Assembly (NCBI GenBank): GCA_016713275.1 | Contig: JADJPL010000012.1 | Location: 148,561 to 212,560, forward strand | Direction: 5' to 3' | DNA from: Haliscomenobacter sp. | GTDB lineage: Bacteria; Bacteroidota; Bacteroidia; Chitinophagales; Saprospiraceae | DNA: 64,000 bases | Shown here: positions 19,275 to 26,442 of the stretch, in pieces | Layout: each line of letters opens with the position of its first letter | Position numbering within the stretch: the first letter of the stretch is position 1 | Notes under the pieces: model-generated | The model's input: only the letters and a program-made list of their open reading frames with translations | Databases searched by the model: none | What the model was told of the DNA's origin: nothing | Made by a program: the position numbers and the translations under genes

Positions 19275-19445
19275 CCCTCCCCGAAGATCCCGGCGGACGG
19301 TAAAAAGAGGCGAATGGCGCTCTGAGGGGCATCATGGTTGTGGTTTAGCGTTTGAAAAAACGTATGCGTTTAGTCTTTCGGTTTTTGCTTCCCTAATGTA
19401 TGGAGAAAACGCAATGGGTCAAAGGGTTTCGGAAACAAAAAATGG
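19275..19445 (+). repeat. Interspersed repeat, copy R3
   Basis: Longest match to copy R1 (10021): CCGAAGATCCCGGCGGACGG, GGCATCATGG, TTGTGGTTTAG, TTTCGGTTTTTGCT and GCAATGGGTC. It lies in the 533-base gap between the ATPase and the next gene, where I see no other supported feature. Confidence 0.7.
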
Positions 19446-19564
19446 GTAGCGAAGTAACGAGGTGGCCAGAGCCAAAACGAAAATGTCCAGTAATCTGAAA
19501 AATACCCAACCAGGGGTAAATCAAGTGCCTCTTGTTAAGGCGTTATCCATTTTTTTAGGACCTG

Positions 19565-20695
19565 CTATTTGTTCCGTTGAGTACCCGGGAGCGGAAATAG
19601 CCGTTCGGGCGTTTCATGGAAGAGGTCCCGGACCTTTTTAATCAGCCAATCTCCGCCAAAAGTAAGGGTGTTGTGGTGCGATTTATAGATGATCCATTCC
19701 ATGCGCTCGTCAAACCAGTATGTGTCCTCCTGCGCGACGTCCGGGAAGATCTGCCCGATAGCGGAAGAAAAAATGCCCTCCTCGGTGTCAAAGACATAGA
19801 CGGTTCCGGTGGCTTTTTGCTGAAGCAGCCCTGTCAACTGGGCGGTTACCTCCTCTTCCGGCGCGCCTTCCAGATAGAGCACGTCGTGTGAAACCGGGGC
19901 GCCCAATGGCGGCCAGCGGTCTTTGCCTACCTGCCATAGGGTGCGTAAGTGTTGGCGTAGTTGTTCGGCATTCGCTCCCGTCACCCGGTCGGGCCCGAGG
20001 TTGGGCAAACAGGGGTAGCCGGCATCCGGCCTGATGATCTCCGAGATGGGTTGGTTTTCAGGCAAAGACCTTTCGTATTGCCACTTTTCAGTAGCGCTGA
20101 TCAGGTGGTTTTCAAAGCCAAGGACACTTCTCATTTCCCAGGAAGCATCTGTCGTGTGTGCTCGTGGTGAAGGATCTTCCCCCCGCTGGCGTATCCGGGC
20201 GGAAACCTCAAATCCGGCAGGAGCGTTCCGCCCAACGCTGCGTACAATGGCCTCTGCCGCCTCGGGGTTTACGGTCCACAGGAAATACGTGACGCGGTTA
20301 TCTTCCTGTCTTGTGCCTCCCCAATGCCCATAATTGGCCGTTTCGCCCAGCTCGAAAAGCAAAGGATAGAGCAACCCGGCATGAAACGCATCGAACCAGG
20401 GCGCTGCCGCCATCAAGCCGTCGAACGCGGGCGTGGTAACCGTCAGGTCCAGATGCCACTCCAACACCGGCATTTCCAGCCAGCCGGCTTGCCTCAAGGG
20501 TAGCGCCAGGCGGTGCAGGGCCTCTTCCCGGCTTTCGCCCGGCCGTAACCATTCCTGGCCGATAGCCTTGGCAGGCTGCCCGCAGGGAGCAGCCTGTACC
20601 TCAAAATATGGCGCTGACTCCAGCCAGCGCAGACGGGTGTAGCGCCATTGGGCGCCTTGTTGGCGGTAGAGTGTTTTTTGAAAGGTGGCGGCCAT
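19565..20695 (-). CDS. Protein of unknown function (376 aa)
   Basis: An intact 376-codon frame with the GC-rich codon use of the core genome and ATG at 20695. No signal peptide or membrane helix. Notable segments are TYFLWTVNPEAAEAIVR and SHDVLYLEGAPEEE, and the C-terminal YWFDERMEWIIYKSHHNTLT / FGGDWLIKKV, which recalls immunity-like or SUKH-like small domains in which a closing strand pair reads WxxYxSHHxTxTFxG. Family not recognised. It is followed by another unrecognised gene in the same direction with a 97-base gap. Confidence 0.6.
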   Translation of the reverse strand: MAATFQKTLYRQQGAQWRYTRLRWLESAPYFEVQAAPCGQPAKAIGQEWLRPGESREEALHRLALPLRQAGWLEMPVLEWHLDLTVTTPAFDGLMAAAPWFDAFHAGLLYPLLFELGETANYGHWGGTRQEDNRVTYFLWTVNPEAAEAIVRSVGRNAPAGFEVSARIRQRGEDPSPRAHTTDASWEMRSVLGFENHLISATEKWQYERSLPENQPISEIIRPDAGYPCLPNLGPDRVTGANAEQLRQHLRTLWQVGKDRWPPLGAPVSHDVLYLEGAPEEEVTAQLTGLLQQKATGTVYVFDTEEGIFSSAIGQIFPDVAQEDTYWFDERMEWIIYKSHHNTLTFGGDWLIKKVRDLFHETPERLFPLPGTQRNK

Positions 20696-20792
20696 GGGGT
20701 AAACTTACTTCATTGATGTTTTATGAAAAGCTATTTTAGGACAAAGTCAAAGCTAAAAAGGGTTGCGTTTCTATCAACCCCAACGTTTCAAC

Positions 20793-21653
20793 CTATTGGA
20801 TCATCCCACTCCGCGCGCTGCGGGCATATTGAATCAGCGCCGTCGGCAGGGTTTTGGTGTTGTTGTTCAAAAAGTCGTCAATCAGGGGTGTCGCCAGGTC
20901 AGGCAGAAAGGGAACCATGTGCCCCAGTCCGTGCAGACCGCTTTCCACGCAAGCGGGGTTATCCAGGCGCAGGCAGCCGGCCATGACATCGGCGATGGCC
21001 CGATAGCAGGCTTCCGCTTCGGGCGGCAGATTGGCGTAGCGGTTCATCATATCCGCCTGGATGTCCTCCAAGCTTTTGGGCGTTCGATTAGCCAACGCTT
21101 GCTGTGCATGCTGGCGCATCAGTTCCTGTACCTCCGCTGGCAGGTCGAACGCATCGCTGACGTCGCTGCCCAAAAACTGCTGCATGGCATAAGCAGAGAG
21201 ATCGTCCTGGTCGGGGGTAATCCATTGAGACAATGGGCTTACATCCCAAAACATGTAGCAGATAAAGGACAGCGGACTCGATTTCTCCTGTGAACTTGAG
21301 CCCAGTTGTGGTTTGCACCTCGGCGCGAACACGTCGCGGAACAAATGGAACAAAGTCCGCAAAGCAGCCGCTCTGCGCTCGTAAGAAACCGCTGCCGACT
21401 TGAAGCCATGCGCGAGATTGGAACAATCGCCGCTAAAGATAAAAGTCAGGCCCTGCCCCACCTGGTCATCGGAATAGGCGGCCAGGCGCTGGCCGGGATT
21501 TTCGCATAAGGCTTCGATGAACTCAAAAGCCGTCAGCGGGTCTTCGCCATGGAACGGGTCGGCTTCCTCCTCGCGGGACTGCCAGTACCAGGCGGGGTCG
21601 GTGACGGGGCGGTTGAAGGTGTAGTCGAGTTGTTGTGTGAATAGGTTTGACAT
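20793..21653 (-). CDS. Protein of unknown function (286 aa), largely helical
   Basis: Intact frame from ATG 21653 (MSNLFTQQLDYTFNRPVTDP). It is rich in Ala, Gln and Leu, with conserved-looking blocks FICYMFWDVSPL, ALCENPGQRLAAY and SGLHGLGHMVPFLPDL. It looks like a HEAT-type or all-helical cytosolic protein. No catalytic motif is evident, and it has no signal peptide. It lies upstream of the 376-aa gene in the same direction, so the two may be co-transcribed. Confidence 0.6.
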   Translation of the reverse strand: MSNLFTQQLDYTFNRPVTDPAWYWQSREEEADPFHGEDPLTAFEFIEALCENPGQRLAAYSDDQVGQGLTFIFSGDCSNLAHGFKSAAVSYERRAAALRTLFHLFRDVFAPRCKPQLGSSSQEKSSPLSFICYMFWDVSPLSQWITPDQDDLSAYAMQQFLGSDVSDAFDLPAEVQELMRQHAQQALANRTPKSLEDIQADMMNRYANLPPEAEACYRAIADVMAGCLRLDNPACVESGLHGLGHMVPFLPDLATPLIDDFLNNNTKTLPTALIQYARSARSGMIQ

Positions 21654-21753
21654 ATCGGAATGGTTGTGGGTTTATTGTAGTTCGCCCCAGAGTTGGATCA
21701 TGACCATCCGCATGTCGGAAGCGATTTGATCTCTGGTCAAAAAGAGCCAGCAT

Positions 21754-21882
21754 ATTGGAAGCGAGCTGGTGGTCGTCCCGGCAACTATGGGCTTGGGTTT
21801 CCTCCATTGGGAGTGGTTATATCTGGAATTTCATATCGTTTAAGCGGATACTCCGGTTAAAACGCGTCCAGCGCCTCTGCCA
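21754..21882. repeat. Second copy of the DUF4180 3'-end repeat
   Basis: Matches 16532-16656 in the same orientation. On the minus strand the last codons read CLAEALDAF then stop, the end of a second DUF4180 gene whose body is gone. The remaining bases of the 21654-21962 gap hold no other feature I can support. Confidence 0.7.
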
Positions 21883-21962
21883 AGCAGTTCAGAAACAAAA
21901 AACCGAGTGCCAGAACGCAGCGAGGCGGCGGAGAAAGGCTACTCCGCCACCCCGCTACTTCG

Positions 21963-22517
21963 CTACTTCGCCACCTTTTCCGCCATATCCGCTTCCAGCG
22001 ACTTCTGGGGGTATTCGGTGATGCGGCCCAACTCCTGGCCTTTGCGCAGGAAGATGAAGGTGGGCACAAACTCGATCTTTGCTTGCGTGGCTTCGCCGCC
22101 GGGCGTGGTTTTGCGGCGGTCGGGGTGGTTCTCGACGGCGTAGACCTTCAAGCGGGATTCCGGGAACTTCAGGTAGTCGAGGATCTTGTAAAACTGGGGT
22201 ACCTGCAGCTGGCTGTCGCTGCACCAGGTGCCCATGAACACCTGGATCTCGACGTCGTTCCACCCTCCGGCGGCGCCGGCGAGGGCGCTTGCGCGCACCT
22301 GGTATTCAGCATACGCGGGGTCGAACCAGCCTTTGAACGGAGCAGCCTGGAATCCAGCCCGGTTGACGGGCCCCAGCAGCATGGCCTCGCCTTCGTGGGA
22401 AGTGACTTGTTTGTTGAGCTCGGAAACGGCAGCCGTTTTGGGCGCCATTTTAGGCGAGCAAGCGGAGAAAAGGGCAGCGCCCGCAAGAAGGACAAAAAAA
22501 GCGATGTGATTTTTCAT
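21963..22517 (-). CDS. Thioredoxin-fold lipoprotein
   Basis: 184 residues with a lipoprotein signal (FFVLLAGAALFSAC, Cys at the lipobox). It has a thioredoxin-like core: VFMGTWCSDSQLQVPQFYKI (single-Cys WCxDS active site rather than CxxC), VYAVENHPDRRKTTP and the cis-Pro strand IEFVPTFIFLRKGQELGRI. This is a well-populated Bacteroidota family of periplasmic thioredoxin-like lipoproteins. With one active-site Cys it may act as a peroxidase or binding protein rather than a disulfide exchanger. Confidence 0.8.
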   Translation of the reverse strand: MKNHIAFFVLLAGAALFSACSPKMAPKTAAVSELNKQVTSHEGEAMLLGPVNRAGFQAAPFKGWFDPAYAEYQVRASALAGAAGGWNDVEIQVFMGTWCSDSQLQVPQFYKILDYLKFPESRLKVYAVENHPDRRKTTPGGEATQAKIEFVPTFIFLRKGQELGRITEYPQKSLEADMAEKVAK

Positions 22518-22703
22518 AGGTTCTTTTTGTTTGGATACGAATCATTCCTAAAAACGCGTTTTGCAGTGGAAAATTAATCTTTTTCCCGATATTTCGTCGA
22601 GATCGCCTTTGGTGAGTATGCCTGGTAAAATCAATCAATAGGGGAGGGGCCTGGCTCTTCTTTTCCGTTTATTTATTGATTTTTAACCAATTTTTAATAC
22701 CGC

Positions 22704-23573
22704 ATGTTACTCCAAAAAACAGCCTCCACCCTGGCTGGACTGGCGATTTGCCTTTCCTCCGTTTTTTCCCAAAGCAGTGTGTTCACCGGAACCTTCCTCA
22801 ACGCGTCCAGCACCATTTCGGTGCAGTACAAACAGGTCGGAACCGCTTTTCATGGATTGATGCAGTCGTCCGACGGCAGCAATTTTGCGATCAAAGCCAC
22901 GGTGAAAGGAAACCAGATGACAGGCACGATTTACGGCGCCACCGGACCGGTTGCGTTCACCGCTACCGCCGGCGCCAACGGCATAACGGTCAGCTCGTCG
23001 GGCTTCAGCGATTTTTTCTACAAAACCAGCGCCACCCACAACCTGGCGGGAGTGGACCTCACCCCCTACTTCGTCGCGCCAAACGGCAACGGGGATTACG
23101 ACTACAGCTACTCCCAAAGCAGCAACGGCCAGGCTTCTGAAAGCAGCCGGACTTCCACCAATACCGGCGGCTCTGCCGTCAATAGCCCGTACCCGGCCTA
23201 CAACGACTCGCAGTTGTTCGGCCTCATCGCCGGGAGCCAGCTGGTGTACTACACCCGCACCTCGTACGTCAACGACAATACCGCCAGCTCCATCACCTAC
23301 GTCAATTTCTGCGCCAACGGCAAGTTTCAGATCAATTACGACGGGTCCTTTGGCGTAGAGGGCTATGGCGGCAACGCCCAGGGCGCCACTTACGGGCAGA
23401 ATTCCGGCAAGTGGCAGCTGGTTTCCTACCAGGGGCAGCCTGCAGTGTTCCTCGCCTTCAACAACGGGACCACCAGCGTCAACGCCGTCATTAAAAGCAA
23501 TCTGGTCGCGGGCCGCTGGCGCGTGGGCAATACCCAATACGCCCTGGTGCGCAATAAAGTGAGTTGCCGGTAA
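22704..23573 (+). CDS. Secreted protein of unknown function
   Basis: 289 residues with a signal peptide (ASTLAGLAICLSSVFSQ). The first part has short beta motifs (FLNASSTISVQYKQVGTAFH, VKGNQMTGTIYGA). The second half contains NFCANGKFQINYDGSFG and SGKWQLV, followed by RWRVGNTQYALVRN, a repeat-like lipocalin/TIR-type pattern seen in Bacteroidota secreted proteins with a 'G.W.v....' strand. It is rich in Asn, Ser, Gly and Tyr, which suits an extracellular location. Start at ATG 22704. Function unknown. Confidence 0.65.
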   Translation: MLLQKTASTLAGLAICLSSVFSQSSVFTGTFLNASSTISVQYKQVGTAFHGLMQSSDGSNFAIKATVKGNQMTGTIYGATGPVAFTATAGANGITVSSSGFSDFFYKTSATHNLAGVDLTPYFVAPNGNGDYDYSYSQSSNGQASESSRTSTNTGGSAVNSPYPAYNDSQLFGLIAGSQLVYYTRTSYVNDNTASSITYVNFCANGKFQINYDGSFGVEGYGGNAQGATYGQNSGKWQLVSYQGQPAVFLAFNNGTTSVNAVIKSNLVAGRWRVGNTQYALVRNKVSCR

Positions 23574-23799
23574 TCGTAAATCCCCTTCGTTATTGCAGAA
23601 CGGTCCAGGATACATGCAGGCAATCTTTCCCTTATTTTTAGGGAAAATTACAAGGGACCCCTTAGATAGACTAGACTTGTTGCTCTGGCTTTCTTATGAA
23701 GCTAATGTTATAAGAGGGGTACATGCCCGCTGTCCGGTACTCAATTTACGTACTTGACCCAGAGGCTTTGGCCTGGACTTTTGCCCTCCGCCAAAGGCG

Positions 23800-23857
23800 G
23801 AAAGGGCCCCCTTTTTGGGTTTTTGGGCGAGCAAAAAGAACAACGGCAGGGGCAAAA
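23800..23857. repeat. Fragment related to the inner MITE
   Basis: GGGCCCCCTTTTTGGGTTTT, GGGCGAGCAAAAAGAACA and GGCAGGGGCAAAA correspond to an internal part of the elements at 15648-15976 and 58957-59287. The ends are not recognisable, so this is an eroded copy. The rest of 23574-23929 shows no gene. The frame that is open from 23723 into the oxidoreductase is an artefact of this repeat. Confidence 0.5.
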
Positions 23858-23929
23858 ATGGCATTCCAAAGCGTTGAAATACCTTCTTTAAACGGGGGGC
23901 TTTTTCTTACACCTAAAAACAAAACCAAT

Positions 23930-25267
23930 ATGGACCGCAGACATTTCATCCTCACTGCCGGCGCGGCCGCAGGCGGAATGGTGGTTTCCCCTGCCGGCGC
24001 GCTGGCGCATCTGGCCCGGAGCGGCAAAAAGATCCGCATGGCTATGGTCGGCACGGGCGTGCGTGGGATCAGCATGTGGGGCAAAGACCTGCTGGCCGAG
24101 TACGGCCACCTCGTCGAGTTCGTAGGCTTGAGCGACATCAACCCCGGCCGGCTGGCCTACGCCAAAAAATACATGCAGGTCAGCTGCCCCACCTTTACGA
24201 ATTTCGACGAGATGATGCGCCAGGCCAAACCCGACGCTCTGATGGTCACGACCGTGGATGCTACCCACGACGAGTTCATCATCAAAGGGCTGGAGCAGGG
24301 CGTCCACGTCATCACCGAAAAACCGATGACCACCGACGAAACGAAATGCCAGGCCATCCTCGACGCGGAGCAGCGCACCGGCAACAAGATTACGGTAGCG
24401 TTTAATTACCGCTACTCGCCCCACCGCCTCAAAATCTACCGACTCCTGCGCGAAGGCGCGGTGGGGAAAATCACCTCGGTCGATTTCCACTGGTACCTCA
24501 ACACCTCGCACGGGGCCGACTACTTCCGCCGCTGGCACCGCCTGCGCAGTAAAGGCGGCTCTCTGTTGTTGCATAAATCGACCCACCACTTCGACCTGGT
24601 CAACTGGTGGCTGGAATCCGAACCTTCCGAGGTGTTCGCCTACGGCAAACTTGAGCACTACGGCAAAAACAACGCCTTCCGCTCCACCCACTGCCGGGCC
24701 TGCCCCCATACCGCCAATTGCAAGTTTTTCTGGGACATGACCAAAAGCGAACACCTCATGAACCTCTATGCCGCCAACGAGGGCCACGACGGCTACCTGC
24801 GCGACGGCTGCGTGTGGAAAGAAGACATCGATATTTTCGACAAGATGGCCGTTACCGTGAAATACGCCAACGACGTGCAGATGAGCTATTCCCTGACCAC
24901 CTACTCGCCCTACGAAGGGTACCGCATCGCGTTCAACGGGACCGAAGGCCGCCTCGAAGCCTGGATCAAGGAAAGTCAGCCCTGGGAAGCCGAGCCTTAC
25001 GACGAACTCCGGCTCACCAAAAACTTTGGCAAAACCGAACTCATCCAGATACCCCACCGGCAGGGAGGCCATGGAGGAGGCGATAAGCTGATGAAAGATA
25101 AAATCTTCGGCGTTACGCCCGAAGATCCCTACCGCCAGTCCGCCGGTTCCAGAGACGGCGCCATGTCCATCCTCACCGGTATCGCAGCCCGAAAGAGCAT
25201 CGACACCGGTCTGCCCGTGAAGATTGGGGCGCTGACGAGCTTGCAGCCCAAGGCGGAACGGGGTTAA
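23930..25267 (+). CDS. Gfo/Idh/MocA-family oxidoreductase with Tat signal
   Basis: From ATG 23930 the protein is 445 residues. The N-terminus MDRRHFILTAGAAAGGM is a twin-arginine-type signal (RRHFI), predicting export as a folded protein. Rossmann motif KKIRMAMVGTGVRG is at ~25-38, EKPMTTDE (cofactor/catalytic Lys) at ~130, and the C-terminal GFO_IDH_MocA domain has FNYRYSPHRLKIYRLL and HKSTHHFDLVNWW. A Cys-rich insert, HCRACPHTANCKFFW at ~250, could bind a metal. It probably oxidises or rearranges a sugar with NAD(P). Tail to tail with the GntR gene (4-base overlap), so it may belong to the sialic-acid locus. Confidence 0.85.
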   Translation: MDRRHFILTAGAAAGGMVVSPAGALAHLARSGKKIRMAMVGTGVRGISMWGKDLLAEYGHLVEFVGLSDINPGRLAYAKKYMQVSCPTFTNFDEMMRQAKPDALMVTTVDATHDEFIIKGLEQGVHVITEKPMTTDETKCQAILDAEQRTGNKITVAFNYRYSPHRLKIYRLLREGAVGKITSVDFHWYLNTSHGADYFRRWHRLRSKGGSLLLHKSTHHFDLVNWWLESEPSEVFAYGKLEHYGKNNAFRSTHCRACPHTANCKFFWDMTKSEHLMNLYAANEGHDGYLRDGCVWKEDIDIFDKMAVTVKYANDVQMSYSLTTYSPYEGYRIAFNGTEGRLEAWIKESQPWEAEPYDELRLTKNFGKTELIQIPHRQGGHGGGDKLMKDKIFGVTPEDPYRQSAGSRDGAMSILTGIAARKSIDTGLPVKIGALTSLQPKAERG

Positions 25268-25968
25268 AACAAGCGGGCAAACTGGCTTTCCAGGTGATTG
25301 CGCATCGCGTTGCGCAGCATCTCGGCGGAGCCGTGTTCGATCGTGTGCACAATCCCTTTGTGCGACACGTACTTGTTCTTCGATACCGGCTTGCCGAGCA
25401 GGCCGCTGCGGTGCACGTAATCGAACAACGGCAGGAGCAGCTTTTGAAATTTCTTCATCGTTTCGTTCCCGGTGATCTCGTAGAGCTTGCCGTGAAACCG
25501 GGTTTCGTGCTCGATGTTAAAGGCCAGGTCTTGCGACAGGTCGGGCTCCACGGCGACGATGGTTTTGAGCTCCTCGATGTCCTCTTTCGTCACCCGGGCC
25601 ATGATGAGGTCGGCCATTCCGATTTCCAGCACGAGCCGGAACTCAAACAGGTCGCGCAGGGTGTCTTCGTCCAGGGCTTTAGGGATGAGGGATTTCTCCA
25701 AGACGGCCATCAGGTCGGGGTTGGCCAGCACGGCCCCTTTCTTTTTCTTGGTTTCGACCAGTCCGATCATGCGCAGGCGCGACAGCGCCTCCCGGATCAC
25801 CGTCCGGCTGACGCCCAGGGAGTTGGCCAGTTCGATCTCCTTGGGGATGGAATCCCCTGCCTTGAAGTTATTCTCGATGAGGTAATCAACCAGTTTTTCT
25901 TCCACCCGATCTACCAACGAGCTATTGTCTATGGTTTTCAGGCTCGATTTCAAATCCAGCAAGTCCAT
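25264..25968 (-). CDS. FadR-subfamily GntR regulator, likely controls the sialic-acid operon
   Basis: 234 residues. The winged helix (LVDYLIENNFKAGDSIPKEI; LANSLGVSRTVIREALSRLR) is at ~25-80. An FCD effector domain follows, with ELRLVLE-like FRLVLEIGMADLIMA, FHGKLYEITGN and the HKGIVHTIEHG metal/ligand His. FCD regulators bind small acids, and NanR of E. coli (sialic-acid repressor) is of this type. It is transcribed away from susC, and a perfect ATGTATTACAT dyad lies 6 bases upstream of its ATG (25974-25984), predicting autoregulation. Effector (Neu5Ac or similar) inferred from context. Confidence 0.85.
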   Translation of the reverse strand: MDLLDLKSSLKTIDNSSLVDRVEEKLVDYLIENNFKAGDSIPKEIELANSLGVSRTVIREALSRLRMIGLVETKKKKGAVLANPDLMAVLEKSLIPKALDEDTLRDLFEFRLVLEIGMADLIMARVTKEDIEELKTIVAVEPDLSQDLAFNIEHETRFHGKLYEITGNETMKKFQKLLLPLFDYVHRSGLLGKPVSKNKYVSHKGIVHTIEHGSAEMLRNAMRNHLESQFARLF

Positions 25969-25973
25969 GTTTT

Positions 25974-25984
25974 ATGTATTACAT
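25974..25984. promoter_or_regulatory. Candidate GntR operator, regulator side
   Basis: ATGT-ATT-ACAT, a perfect dyad with 3-base spacer, just upstream of the regulator's start. It has the same arms as 26420-26430 and 26348-26358. FadR-type proteins bind short dyads with GT-N3-AC cores, so this fits. Inference from position and symmetry. Confidence 0.55.
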
Positions 25985-26347
25985 GTTTAGATTTTTTCTA
26001 AAAGACAAAACCGCCTCTTGGTGCGTTTTCCGGCGAAGCAGCCGGCGAGTTAGTTGCCGGTAACCTCCAGGGGCGGGCTTTCTGTCGAAAGGCTCCTTGC
26101 TCAAAGCATTCAAATATAGGCTTTTTTTTAACGCGCGGGCACAAAAAAGCGCCCCGGGCTGCAGTTGTCATTTTTTTGCTTTTGGTTCTTTTTTAGACGA
26201 TTTCCCGGACTTCCGTACCGGCATTAGAGTGTTTTTTTGCCTGTCCGGCCTGACGGCCAGGAGGTGGGTTTTTATTTGTTTAATTTAATTAGCTGATTTT
26301 TAGACTATTGAAAATAAATTCGATCTGGTTTGGCGATAAAATTCAAT

Positions 26348-26358
26348 ATGTCATACAA
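26348..26358. promoter_or_regulatory. Candidate GntR operator, upstream of the susC promoter
   Basis: ATGT-CAT-ACAA, one mismatch from the dyad, 18 bases upstream of the predicted -33 box of the susC promoter. Confidence 0.45.
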
Positions 26359-26375
26359 ATTATCCGAGTTGAAAA

Positions 26376-26406
26376 TTTGGCCGAATGAGATATGTGCCTA
26401 TCTTTA
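26376..26406 (+). promoter_or_regulatory. Predicted promoter of the sialic-acid operon
   Basis: TTTG (26376-26379), 19-base spacer, TATCTTTA (26399-26406). This is a close match to the Bacteroidota sigma-ABfr consensus TTTG-N19-TAnnTTTG. Transcription would start near 26413, ~30 bases before the susC ATG. The 474-base gap 25969-26442 otherwise holds only the three dyads. Confidence 0.55.
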
Positions 26407-26419
26407 GCCAAAAGTTATT

Positions 26420-26430
26420 ATGTCATACAT
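26420..26430. promoter_or_regulatory. Candidate GntR operator overlapping the susC leader
   Basis: ATGT-CAT-ACAT, perfect arms, 12 bases before the susC start codon and just downstream of the predicted transcription start. A repressor bound here would block the operon. Confidence 0.55.
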
Positions 26431-26442
26431 AAAAGAACGATA

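Noticed and set aside
19077..19325. 82-codon plus-strand ORF
   Set aside because: Low-complexity Pro/Ser-rich translation of an intergenic stretch that runs into repeat R3.
23888..25072. Long minus-strand ORF (394 codons) antisense to the Gfo/Idh/MocA gene
   Set aside because: It mirrors the third-position bias of a GC-rich gene and has no family motif. Similar long shadows at 22707-23615, 42013-42963 and 55236-56198 were dropped for the same reason.
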